Below are positions 7,416 to 15,715 of a stretch of 64,000 bases of DNA, in pieces. Source of the DNA: Microbacter margulisiae (GTDB lineage: Bacteria; Bacteroidota; Bacteroidia; Bacteroidales; Paludibacteraceae); assembly GCF_014192515.1 (NCBI RefSeq), contig NZ_JACHYB010000001.1, positions 1,736,001 to 1,800,000 on the forward strand. Direction: 5' to 3'. The position numbers were made by a program, and so were the translations under genes. Under the pieces are notes generated by a model. It worked only from the letters and a program-made list of their open reading frames with translations, made no database searches and was not told where the DNA came from. How positions within the stretch are numbered: position 1 is the stretch's first letter; every line of letters begins with the position of its first letter.

Positions 7416-8630
7416 ATGGAAGAATTTGATTACAAGGCTTTTCAAGCCAAAGTTTTAGAACAGATAAAATCTGGCAAACCCCTTTTAGGCAAAGATGGTG
7501 CCTTTGCGCCCTTGTTAGAAAATATTCTAAATGCAGCTTTAGAGGGAGAAATGGATGCTCATTTAGATGAAGATGAGCGTAGTTTAGGCAATCGGCGCAA
7601 TGGACGTATGTCCAAACAAGTTCAAACCCAATTGGGTGAAGTCACCGTTCATACACCCCGTGACCGCCATTCCAGTTTTGAACCTGAGTTTATAAAGAAA
7701 CGTGAAACAATACTTGCAGAAGGTGTTGCAGACCGTATAATTGGTCTTTATGCCTTGGGGAACAGTACTCGGGAAATAAGCGATTGGATGGAGGAAAACC
7801 TTGGAAACAGGGTTTCTGCTGACACAATCAGTTCCATAACAGACCGGGTTCTGCCAGAGATTCAGTCCTGGCGTAGCAGGTCATTGGATAGTGTTTATCC
7901 AATTGTTTGGATGGATGCCATTCACTACAAAGTGATGGACGAAAAGAATCGCCCTGTAACACGAGCCATATACAACGTATTGGGTGTTGACCGTAACGGT
8001 TACAAAGATTTGCTTGGCATGTATATTTCCAAAAGCGAAGGAGCTAACTTTTGGTTATCGGTGCTCACCGATCTTCAATCAAGAGGAGTAAATGACATTC
8101 TAATAGCCTCTACGGACAATCTTAGTGGCTTTTCAGATGCTATAAAAAGCGTATTTCCACACACAGTAGTTCAAACTTGTGTGGTGCATCAAATCCGCAA
8201 TTCAATTAAATATGTTGCAAGTAAAAATCAGAAAACGTTCATGAAAGATTTGAAGCTTGTTTATCAAGCAGTAAGCAAAGAGCAGGCAGCAATCGAACTC
8301 GATAATCTTGATTCAAAGTGGGGAAAGGATTATCCAATTGTCATTAAATCATGGCGTGATAATTGGGAAAAACTAACCGCTTATTTTGAGTTTTCTGATG
8401 CTATCCGAAGAATCATATATACCACCAATACCGTAGAAGGCTATCACCGTCAGATAAGGAAAGTTACCAAAAACAAAGGTGTTTTTACCAATGATACAGC
8501 ATTGGAAAAATTGGTGTATTTGGCCTATCGCAATATCCGGAAAAAATGGACTATGCCTCTGTCAAACTGGGGGTTAACTGCACAACAACTGGCGATTAAA
8601 TTTCCTGAAAGGTTTAATTTATTTGAATAA
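7416..8630 (+). CDS. IS256-family (mutator-type) transposase
   Basis: A 404-residue DDE transposase with full family length. Catalytic residues are visible: Asp167 in VWMDAIHYKV, Asp234 in ASTDNLSGF, and Glu341 in TTNTVEGYHRQIRK. The C-x2-H motif typical of this superfamily is at 255-258 (CVVH). The N-terminal region (about 1-100) holds the DNA-binding part. No frameshift or stop is present, so it should be active. The gene lies 70 bases inside the left inverted repeat and reads against the disrupted host transposase. Confidence 0.95.
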   Translation: MEEFDYKAFQAKVLEQIKSGKPLLGKDGAFAPLLENILNAALEGEMDAHLDEDERSLGNRRNGRMSKQVQTQLGEVTVHTPRDRHSSFEPEFIKKRETILAEGVADRIIGLYALGNSTREISDWMEENLGNRVSADTISSITDRVLPEIQSWRSRSLDSVYPIVWMDAIHYKVMDEKNRPVTRAIYNVLGVDRNGYKDLLGMYISKSEGANFWLSVLTDLQSRGVNDILIASTDNLSGFSDAIKSVFPHTVVQTCVVHQIRNSIKYVASKNQKTFMKDLKLVYQAVSKEQAAIELDNLDSKWGKDYPIVIKSWRDNWEKLTAYFEFSDAIRRIIYTTNTVEGYHRQIRKVTKNKGVFTNDTALEKLVYLAYRNIRKKWTMPLSNWGLTAQQLAIKFPERFNLFE

Positions 8631-8720
8631 AATCACAACATCAAACAAATATCCAGGCATTTTTCTTAGTTTTGCTTCCACCCAACAAAACGATGGTGAA
8701 ACTTTGTGCCATTGTAATAA

Positions 8721-8755
8721 AAAACGATTAGGGGGTCGACCCCTAACCGTTTTTG
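8721..8755. terminator. Bidirectional terminator-like hairpin inside the IS256-family element
   Basis: AAAACG plus TTAGGGG (8728-8734) pairs with CCCCTAA (8740-8746) plus CG and a T-run, with one A-C mismatch in the stem. A-tract and T-tract flank the stem on both strands, so it should stop transcription in both directions. Confidence 0.7.
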
Positions 8756-8860
8756 CCCAACAAAACTCAGGATCTTCATTATCCATTATAAAAAATCGGA
8801 TTAATTGAGTATCTGAAATTTGATAAGAATTGAAACTGACACAGTTTATTTTACGCTACC

Positions 8861-8868
8861 TCAATATC
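8861..8868. repeat. 8-bp target duplication, right copy (IS256-family element)
   Basis: TCAATATC, identical to 7338-7345, directly follows the right inverted repeat of the nested element. Confidence 0.9.
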
Positions 8869-9816
8869 CCAGCGTTTGCGGTATAAAGCAGTTATATTCT
8901 CAGCTGTTTCCCCTTTCAGATTGGTCAGAAACAAGAGGGTTTCTCCATCCTTGTTTTCGGTAGTTATCAGTCTGAAGGTTTCCCTGGTCAATTCTCTGGT
9001 TTTTCTATTATTGACCCGAGTATACAGATAAACGATTTCATCTTTAAGTAATTTCAAATCTCCGATTAATCTGTCGCCTTGTTCAAGAACTTCTACACTT
9101 TGATACGAAGCACCTGGATTCAAACGGGTAACAAAATCAATAGTATCACTTTGGAGTTCATCGAAAACACTTCGTTTATTGACTCCACGGTCAAATACAT
9201 AAACCTGTTGCTTGTATTTGTGTGCATGATCTTTTATAACCTGTGGAATAGTAAGGCATTCATTGAGTTGACTTTGATCTAAAAACAGTTCCACATTACA
9301 GGGAAGTATGCCCTCAAATGCAACTGTAAACTTGGCTTGTTTTTTTGTAACTTTCTTGTTCCCGATTTTACCAACTCTCATTCCTTGTGACAGACGGGAT
9401 GAAGTTTCAGCAACCATTGTTGAATCAACCCGGACAAGATTATATTTATCAAGTTCTTGCTGAGAATATAATTGACTAAGCTGATTATAAAAATGCTCGA
9501 ACAGTTTTTCAAAGAAGCTAACGTCCATTATTGATAATCGCTCCGAGATAGAACTATAACGGACGGTTTTGCTTTGATCCAGATTGAATAAAAATTTAAA
9601 TTTTACGCTATTAAAGATATCCTCCATTGTACGCAAACTGGTACGATCAGACTCTAATAAGGAATAGAGGATCATGTAAAACATGGAACGTCCATACAAA
9701 ACCTTTGTGCAATAATCCACGTGGGTATTGGCGGCCAACGTACTTATTTTCTCATCAGGGATAACACTCAACAGTTCTTTTACTGTTATGTTTTTAATTG
9801 ACTTATTTGGGTGCAT
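8861..9816 (-). pseudogene. IS4-family transposase, N-terminal and catalytic fragment
   Basis: Residues 1-318 of the original protein. Two catalytic Asp are retained: Asp131 in VRVDSTMVAE and Asp209 in YVFDRGVNK. The frame ends within the YREK motif at YRKRWDI; the next bases come from the IS256-family end and supply E-V-A-stop. The insertion therefore cuts through the codon of the catalytic Glu (Glu319 of the rebuilt protein). Joined with 7094-7337 the frame is intact (399 residues plus stop), so no other damage had accumulated before the insertion. Confidence 0.92.
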
Positions 9817-10033
9817 CTAAACTCGTTTAATTTCGATGCAAAAATACCAAATAATTATATGTCAAAAACGATGTTATACATATTATTTATCAACAACTTA
9901 CAGTGAATTATGTTGATAAATCAGGGTTATTTTCCGTTTTTGAAATTCCAGAGATAAAACAGTCTGTTTTTCCCCCTTTATTGCAACTGAAATTACTAAT
10001 TTTGAATACTTAATAATCTTCCGAACACTCGTA

Positions 10034-10042
10034 GTAATAAAT
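10034..10042. repeat. 9-bp target duplication, right copy (IS4-family element)
   Basis: GTAATAAAT, identical to 6999-7007, follows the right inverted repeat. It overlaps the zone where the -33 region of the cidA-like promoter would lie. Confidence 0.92.
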
Positions 10043-10060
10043 CCTTACAATAAAAATTAC

Positions 10061-10068
10061 TATCTTTG
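10061..10068 (+). promoter_or_regulatory. -7 element of the cidA/lrgA-like operon
   Basis: TATCTTTG lies 163 bases upstream of the LrgA-like start and only 28 bases from the right end of the IS4-family element. No TTTG is visible 19-21 bases upstream, where the target duplication and IS edge are. Confidence 0.5.
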
Positions 10069-10230
10069 CAGCTTCAAAAAAGAGGGTTAAACTACTCCTG
10101 AATGCAATGCAACGCAGAATACAAAGTCTTGAATAAAAGTAGTTTATTGCATAGCACCTTTTTGCTTCATTGTACGTTAATCTGATTTCCTTATTTCTTT
10201 ACCGGCAAAAGTTTTTAAAAAAAAGAACCC

Positions 10231-10569
10231 ATGGCAGGAATTCTTATTCTATTGTTATTTTATCTGGCCGGAGACCTGTTGTCCCTGTTGATCGGCAACT
10301 TTATCCCGGGCAGTGTATTAGGTATGTTGCTGCTGTTTGTCGCACTGGTATTGAAAATAGTCAAACCGGTACACATACATGAAGCATCCCGCTTTTTGTT
10401 AGACAACATGATGCTCTTCTTTATTCCGGTTGGAGTCGGGTTGATGACTTCTTATGTGCTCATTGGCAAATATATTGTGGCCATTGTTGTGGCGGCTGCG
10501 ATCAGTACCATTCTGGTGATTTCCGTCGTAGGCTGGCTGGCTCAAAAACTTGAAAAACGACACTCATGA
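10231..10569 (+). CDS. CidA/LrgA family holin-like membrane protein
   Basis: A 112-residue protein with four hydrophobic segments. It contains the family core IPGSVLGMLLLFVALVLKIV followed by LLDNMMLFFIPVGVGLM. CidA/LrgA proteins affect murein hydrolase activity, cell lysis or, in some bacteria, transport of small carboxylates. The stop codon overlaps the start of the next gene (ATGA), the usual cotranslation arrangement for the two-subunit system. Whether it acts as the Cid or the Lrg type cannot be told from sequence. Confidence 0.85.
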   Translation: MAGILILLLFYLAGDLLSLLIGNFIPGSVLGMLLLFVALVLKIVKPVHIHEASRFLLDNMMLFFIPVGVGLMTSYVLIGKYIVAIVVAAAISTILVISVVGWLAQKLEKRHS

Positions 10570-11282
10570 TCGCTCTGTTGCATTCCGAACTTTTCCTGTT
10601 GGCCTTTACCTTAGGCGTGTACATCGGTGCTGTCTGGCTGTATAGGCGCACGAAATGGATGTTGTTGCATCCATTGCTCACCTCAATTGTAGTGATTATT
10701 ACCAGTATCAAATTGATTGGAGTGAGTTATGCGGAGTTTTCAGAAGCTACTTCTATTATTAATTTCATGCTGGGTCTGTCGGTGGTAGCACTGGGATTTT
10801 TGCTTTATGAACAATTGATTCATATTCGCGGAAATGTAAAAATCATGTTTGCCTCAATTGTTGTCGGGGCGCTTGTTGGCATTGGCAGTGTTTCACTTAT
10901 AGCCTGGTTAATGGGAGCCAACTTTCGAATCATTGCATCCCTTGAACCTAAATCCATCACAACGCCCATTGCCATCACCGTATCGGAACATGCAGGCGGT
11001 ATTCCGTCGCTTACCTCTGTCGTAGTGATTGTTGTGGGTATCTTTGGCGGCATTATCGGCCCTTCCCTTCTCCGAATACTGGGTATCGAAAGTAAGCTGG
11101 CCAGGGGACTTGCCCTGGGCTCAGGCGCACACGCCGTCGGAACAGCCCGGGCAATGGAATTAGGAGCTGTGGAAGGCGCTGTCAGCGGATTGGCAATCGG
11201 TTTAATGGGAGTAACTACAGCTATCTTAGTCCCTATAATCAATTTCATTGTTAATCTTATTCATCCTCTTCCATTGCCTTGA
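10566..11282 (+). CDS. CidB/LrgB family membrane protein
   Basis: A 238-residue polytopic protein, full family length, with about seven hydrophobic segments. The conserved LrgB core is present: LEPKSITTPIAITVSEHAGGI, then FGGIIGPSLLRILGI and ARGLALGSGAHAVGTARAMELG. It overlaps the CidA/LrgA-like gene by 4 bases and is the last gene of the pair. Together they form the CidAB/LrgAB complex. Confidence 0.9.
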   Translation: MIALLHSELFLLAFTLGVYIGAVWLYRRTKWMLLHPLLTSIVVIITSIKLIGVSYAEFSEATSIINFMLGLSVVALGFLLYEQLIHIRGNVKIMFASIVVGALVGIGSVSLIAWLMGANFRIIASLEPKSITTPIAITVSEHAGGIPSLTSVVVIVVGIFGGIIGPSLLRILGIESKLARGLALGSGAHAVGTARAMELGAVEGAVSGLAIGLMGVTTAILVPIINFIVNLIHPLPLP

Positions 11283-11429
11283 ACGAATCAGTATCATTTT
11301 ATCTGCTGCCGCTGTAAACCGGAGATTTTTCCTTAAGTTTGTATGATTTTTCTTCAGTTCTGTTATTACTCTGTGATAGCGAACTCATTGTAAAAACCAC
11401 GCAAAAAGTGTACTTACCAGTATATAGCA

Positions 11430-13133
11430 ATGAATGTCAACGGGAAACATTACAGGACTATTTGGGTTAATGAAACAGATCCCCGGGTTATTCAAGCCAT
11501 TGACCAACGATTTCTTCCACATAAATTTGTCATAGAAGATTTGCGGACAGTGGATGCAGTCGCAGTTGCCATTCGTGATATGCATGTTCGTGGAGCAGGT
11601 TTGATAGGTGCTGCAGCAGGCTACGGTATGTATCTGGCTGCATTGTACGCTCCACAAGACGATGGTTTTGATGAATATATTTCTATTGCCAGCAATAAGT
11701 TAAAGGCTACCCGTCCAACAGCCGTCAACCTGGCATGGGCAGTCGACAAGCAATTGGAAGCTATGAAAGAAGCTGAAACACCTGAACAAAAGATTCATGT
11801 GGCGTTTGATACGGCAAACAAAATAGCCTCTTCGGACGTAACATCTTGTAAACAAATCGGGGAATATGGCCTTGCTTTGATCGAAGCGATCAGCAAGCAG
11901 AAACAAGGCAAAACTGTTCATATCTTAACCCATTGTAATGCCGGTTGGCTGGCTTTTGTCGATTATGGTTCAGCTACGGCTCCTGTTTATGCCGCTTTCG
12001 AAAAAGGTATCGATGTGCATGTGTGGGTGGACGAAACACGACCCCGTAACCAGGGCTCCAGCTTAACGGCATGGGAATTGGGTCAGCATAAAGTTCCACA
12101 CACCATCATTCCGGATAACGTCGGCGGGCATCTGATGCAGCATGGCATGGTGGACATTGTAATTGTAGGCACTGACAGGACAACCTATACCGGCGATGTT
12201 GCCAACAAAATAGGCACATACCTCAAAGCCCTGGCAGCCTTTGACAATCATATCCCGTTTTATGTTGCACTGCCTTCTTCTTCTTTCGACTGGAATATCA
12301 AAGATGGCATAAAGGAAATCCCGATTGAAGAACGGGGAGCAGAAGAGGTGAAATATATGGAAGGTCTTTGTGATGGTGAAATTAAGAAGATATTGCTTAC
12401 ACCTGCTGAAAGCAACGCAACCAATTTCGGATTTGATGTCACTCCGGCACGGCTTGTCACAGGATTAATAACGGAAAGAGGCATTTGCAAAGCGAATAAA
12501 GAGAGCATCTTGTCACTCTTTCCCGAAAGAAAGAACGATATTCAGGAAGGCTATATCAAATTCTACTGTCATTGGATTAAGACGGCGCCTGTACCGGCTG
12601 ATCAATTGAAAGAGATTATTACATATCGTGATCTTCTTTATTCTAAAAGACTTATAGGTGTCTATCCCAATGGCGTTGGCTTTGGAAACATTAGCATCCG
12701 TTCTGGCAAGGCATTTATCATTACAGGTTCCGCTACAGGACAATATCCGGCTTCGAACGAGGAACATTATGCAGTAGTGGTAGATTACAACCTTAAACAG
12801 AATAGTCTGACATGCACTGGCCCGTTAAAGGCTTCGTCCGAATCGCTTTCCCATGCTGTCATTTATGAATCATCTCCCGATACAAATGCGGTGATCCATA
12901 TTCATCATATGCCTACCTGGCAAAGTTTGACGGATAAAGTTCCTACCACCGCTCCCGGTGTTACTTACGGCACTCCCGAGATGGCAGAGGAGATTAAACG
13001 TTTGTTTCGTGAAACGAATGTCGCTCAGGAAAAGATACTGGTCATGGGAGGTCATGAAGAAGGAATTATCACTTTTGGGAAAACATTGGAAGAAGCAAAC
13101 CGTATCTTACTGGATCATATAATAAATACATAA
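11430..13133 (+). CDS. Fusion of methylthioribose-1-phosphate isomerase (MtnA) and a class II aldolase-family domain
   Basis: A 567-residue two-domain protein. Residues 1-350 are MtnA-like, with the MHVRGAGLIG substrate loop (51-60), catalytic Cys169 in LTHCNAG, and Asp249 in GTDRTTYTGDVANKIGT. Residues 380-567 form a class II aldolase/adducin domain with GNISIRSG (419-426), Glu471, the zinc-binding pair His490/His492 in VIHIHH, and His542 in MGGHEEG. The isomerase makes methylthioribulose-1-phosphate. The second domain could dehydrate it (MtnB role) or cleave it to DHAP and an aldehyde (aldolase of the DHAP shunt). No other methionine-salvage gene is nearby, so the second step is left open. 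Both active sites look complete. Confidence 0.85.
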   Translation: MNVNGKHYRTIWVNETDPRVIQAIDQRFLPHKFVIEDLRTVDAVAVAIRDMHVRGAGLIGAAAGYGMYLAALYAPQDDGFDEYISIASNKLKATRPTAVNLAWAVDKQLEAMKEAETPEQKIHVAFDTANKIASSDVTSCKQIGEYGLALIEAISKQKQGKTVHILTHCNAGWLAFVDYGSATAPVYAAFEKGIDVHVWVDETRPRNQGSSLTAWELGQHKVPHTIIPDNVGGHLMQHGMVDIVIVGTDRTTYTGDVANKIGTYLKALAAFDNHIPFYVALPSSSFDWNIKDGIKEIPIEERGAEEVKYMEGLCDGEIKKILLTPAESNATNFGFDVTPARLVTGLITERGICKANKESILSLFPERKNDIQEGYIKFYCHWIKTAPVPADQLKEIITYRDLLYSKRLIGVYPNGVGFGNISIRSGKAFIITGSATGQYPASNEEHYAVVVDYNLKQNSLTCTGPLKASSESLSHAVIYESSPDTNAVIHIHHMPTWQSLTDKVPTTAPGVTYGTPEMAEEIKRLFRETNVAQEKILVMGGHEEGIITFGKTLEEANRILLDHIINT

Positions 13134-13160
13134 CACACAAATATTCAAAATCATCAACAT

Positions 13161-14315
13161 ATGAACTCTTTGCCACTTACAGTTACATTGGTCGGCACAG
13201 CTTATCCTTATCGCGGAGGCTTGGCTTCATTCAATGAAATGTTGATCCGCACATTTTCCCGTGCAGGCAAAAAGGCGAAGATTGAAACCTTTACAGTGCA
13301 ATATCCTTCCTTGCTTTTCCCGGGAAAAACACAATATTCGGCATCGCCTCAACCGGAAGATATTGATATCAGGCGTTCAGTAAATTCAGTCAATCCCTTT
13401 AACTGGATCGCAACAGGAATGCGTCTGCGTAAAGAACGTCCCGACCTTATCATTGTCCGTTACTGGACTCCTTTTATGTCGCCTTGCCTGGGGACGATCT
13501 GTTATTTGGCCAGACGCAACAAACACACAAAAATTATCCCGCTGCTTGATAATGTTGTCCCACATGAGTCTCATTTTTTTGACACATGGCTGACCCGTTA
13601 TTTTCTGGGAGCGATTGATGGGGGCATATACATGTCTCAACAGGTAAGAAACGAACTATTGGCATTTGCTCCAAGTTTGCCGACCCGTTTTTCGCCTCAT
13701 CCGCTTTATGCCAATTACGGAGAAAAAGTCACCAAACAACAGGCCTGCCAATACCTTCACCTTGCACCGGAAACCAATTATTTGTTGTTCTTTGGCATTA
13801 TCCGCGATTACAAAGGTCTCGACCTGCTGATTGATGCCTGGAAAATACTGAAAGAAAAAGAATTGACACATAACAAGAAAGTGATTGTCGCCGGAGAATA
13901 TTACAATAACAAAGAGAAATATATTACCCAAATGCAGCAACTGGGTGTCTCAGACGACTTTCTCATACACGACTATTTTGTAAAAGACGAAGATGTAAAA
14001 TACTATTTCTCTTTGGCTGACGTGGTGGTACAACCTTATAAAAATGCCACGCAAAGTGGTGTGACCCAAATTGCATACCAGTTTGAAGTGCCAATGATTG
14101 TCACCAACGTTGGCGGTTTGGCAGAAATCGTGCCACATGACAAAGTCGGCTATGTGACCGATGCTACAGCTGAAGCTTTAGCTGCGTCAATCGAACAGTT
14201 TTACGTAACTGACGGAACGAAGCGATTTACTAAAGCGATACAGGAAAAACGTAAAGACTTTACCTGGGAAGCATTGATGGAGCAATTTGAATCGCTCTTT
14301 AAACAATTGGGATAA
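13161..14315 (+). CDS. GT4-family glycosyltransferase
   Basis: A 384-residue GT-B protein. The N-terminal Rossmann half opens VTLVGTAYPYRGGLASFNEM, with the glycine-rich acceptor loop. The C-terminal half carries LLFFGIIRDYKGLDLLIDAW and the nucleotide-sugar binding region ending VTNVGGLAEIVPHDKVGYV. The acceptor and donor sugar cannot be told. It lies 27 bases downstream of the MtnA fusion and 20 bases before the YciO-like gene, so it may be cotranscribed without a shared pathway. Confidence 0.85.
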   Translation: MNSLPLTVTLVGTAYPYRGGLASFNEMLIRTFSRAGKKAKIETFTVQYPSLLFPGKTQYSASPQPEDIDIRRSVNSVNPFNWIATGMRLRKERPDLIIVRYWTPFMSPCLGTICYLARRNKHTKIIPLLDNVVPHESHFFDTWLTRYFLGAIDGGIYMSQQVRNELLAFAPSLPTRFSPHPLYANYGEKVTKQQACQYLHLAPETNYLLFFGIIRDYKGLDLLIDAWKILKEKELTHNKKVIVAGEYYNNKEKYITQMQQLGVSDDFLIHDYFVKDEDVKYYFSLADVVVQPYKNATQSGVTQIAYQFEVPMIVTNVGGLAEIVPHDKVGYVTDATAEALAASIEQFYVTDGTKRFTKAIQEKRKDFTWEALMEQFESLFKQLG

Positions 14316-14335
14316 ATGGCTTAAATCTTATAGTA

Positions 14336-14950
14336 ATGATCATAAAAATTCATCCCGACAACCCTCAGCCCAAAGCGGTTGATGCAGCAGCTTCCATCCT
14401 TCGTGATGGCGGAGTGATCATTTACCCCACAGACACGGTATATGCCCTTGGTTGTGATATTTTCCATGCTCGCGCCATCGAACGTATTTACAAATACCGC
14501 GGTATAGAGCCGGGTAAAGCCCACCTTTCGTTTATCTGTTCGAGTATGAGTCAATTGAGCGAATTTGCCAAAGTGGACAACGACACATTCAAATTGATGA
14601 AACGGCTATTACCAGGCCCGTACACCTTTATTCTCAATAGAAGCAACCGGCTTCCCAAACTTTTCCGCGAACGAAATACGGTTGGAATACGTATCCCGGA
14701 CAATCTTATTGCACGGACATTAATTGAGTCATTAGGCAATCCAATCCTGTCGGCGTCGTTACATGAACCCGAAGAAGAGATAGAAGAAGAATATCTTACG
14801 GATCCTGAATTGATAGATGAGAAGTTTGCCAATCAGGTAGACGCCATTATCGACGGAGGCATTGGTGGTATCATTCCATCTACAATTATCGATTGCACGG
14901 ATAATACTCCGGTTATCATCCGGCAGGGAAAAGGGAAAACAGATTTATAG
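14336..14950 (+). CDS. Sua5/YciO/YrdC family protein (YciO-like)
   Basis: A 204-residue single-domain protein of the threonylcarbamoyl-AMP synthase superfamily. It has the GGVIIYPTDTVYALGCD nucleotide-binding strand-loop and the LLPGPYTFILNRSNRLP core. The segment ERIYKYRGIEPGKAHLSFIC and the end VIDCTDNTPVIIRQGKGK resemble E. coli YciO more than TsaC. In Bacteroidota the YciO-like member could be the only t6A enzyme or a paralogue; that needs the whole genome. A short gap (18 bases) separates it from aroE. Confidence 0.82.
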   Translation: MIIKIHPDNPQPKAVDAAASILRDGGVIIYPTDTVYALGCDIFHARAIERIYKYRGIEPGKAHLSFICSSMSQLSEFAKVDNDTFKLMKRLLPGPYTFILNRSNRLPKLFRERNTVGIRIPDNLIARTLIESLGNPILSASLHEPEEEIEEEYLTDPELIDEKFANQVDAIIDGGIGGIIPSTIIDCTDNTPVIIRQGKGKTDL

Positions 14951-14968
14951 AAATTCAATCAGAGAGAT

Positions 14969-15712
14969 ATGAAACATTATGGCATAATTGGCTACCCATT
15001 GGGACACTCTTTTTCAAAACAATATTTTACTGAAAAGTTTGAACGGGAAAAGATTGATGCACAATATGAAAAATACGAAATAAGCACGATTGAACAACTC
15101 AATAAAATCATTCAGGATGATAACCTTGTCGGCCTCAATGTCACCATTCCTTATAAAGAACAGGTCATTTCGTATCTGACATCATTAGAGCCACGGGCGG
15201 CAGCGATAGGCGCGGTCAATGTTATCCGCATAGAACGGCACAATGGCCTCATTTCTCTGATTGGAGATAATTCTGATGTTGTTGGCTTTATGGAATCCAT
15301 ACGACCCTTACTGAAAGCGCATCACGCCCAGGCATTAATCTTAGGAACAGGCGGAGCATCGAAAGCTGTTTATTATGGACTAACACAACTAGGCATCAAA
15401 GCCCGGTTCGTATCAAGGAAAGCAAAGCCCGGACAATTGGCGTATGCACAACTGACCAAACCCATCATGGAATCACATACCGTTATTGTAAATGCATCAC
15501 CGGTCGGCACTTTCCCTCACAATGATGAATTCCCTGATATTCCATACCAGTGGATTGGAGATCAGCACCTTTTGTTCGATCTGGTCTATAACCCACCCTT
15601 AACCCGCTTTTTAGAAAAAGGAGCTGAGCAGGGAGCCGCTATCAAGAATGGCTTCGAGATGCTGGAAAAACAAGCTATTGAAGCATGGAATATCTGGAAT
15701 AAAACAAGATAA
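14969..15712 (+). CDS. aroE: Shikimate dehydrogenase
   Basis: Reduces 3-dehydroshikimate to shikimate with NADPH in aromatic amino-acid synthesis. The 247-residue protein shows the shikimate-binding Ser14/Ser16 in LGHSFS, catalytic Lys63 in NVTIPYKEQV, Asn84 in IGAVN, Asp103 in GDNSDVVGF, and the dinucleotide loop GTGGASKAV at 126-134. It is a little shorter than the E. coli enzyme, as usual for Bacteroidota. The stop is 3 bases from the end of the convergent butyrate kinase gene. Confidence 0.95.
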   Translation: MKHYGIIGYPLGHSFSKQYFTEKFEREKIDAQYEKYEISTIEQLNKIIQDDNLVGLNVTIPYKEQVISYLTSLEPRAAAIGAVNVIRIERHNGLISLIGDNSDVVGFMESIRPLLKAHHAQALILGTGGASKAVYYGLTQLGIKARFVSRKAKPGQLAYAQLTKPIMESHTVIVNASPVGTFPHNDEFPDIPYQWIGDQHLLFDLVYNPPLTRFLEKGAEQGAAIKNGFEMLEKQAIEAWNIWNKTR

Positions 15713-15715
15713 GTT

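Larger units (their letters stand above)
7346..8860 (+). mobile_element. Intact IS256-family insertion sequence (1515 bp)
   Basis: The ends are 26-bp imperfect inverted repeats (7346-7371 and 8835-8860, 21 of 26 identical), beginning GAGACTG on the left and GGTAGCG on the right and sharing AAACTGTGTCAGT inward. They are flanked by the 8-bp duplication TCAATATC, within the 8-9 bp usual for the family. The element carries one complete transposase gene and a strong hairpin between that gene and the right end. Complete ends, target duplication and an uninterrupted gene suggest a recent insertion that may still be mobile. Confidence 0.93.
7008..10033. mobile_element. IS4-family insertion sequence, interrupted by an IS256-family element
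   Basis: Perfect 19-bp terminal inverted repeats (TACGAGTGTTCGGAAGATT at 7008-7026, reverse complement at 10015-10033) are flanked by the 9-bp duplication GTAATAAAT. Its single transposase gene lies on the minus strand and is split by the nested element at 7346-8860. Removing the nested element and one 8-bp target copy gives a 1503-bp element with an intact 399-codon transposase frame. That size, the YREK motif and the 9-bp duplication fit the IS4 family. The element can no longer make its own full-length transposase. Confidence 0.93.

Noticed and set aside
8623..8808. Accessory ORF after the IS256-family transposase
   Set aside because: It runs through the terminator hairpin and has no recognisable pattern.
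7008..10033. Composite transposon carrying cargo
   Set aside because: The two elements are nested, of different families, with no cargo genes between ends.
10170..10382. 70-residue ORF before the CidA/LrgA-like gene
   Set aside because: Overlaps the real gene in another frame and has no supported start.
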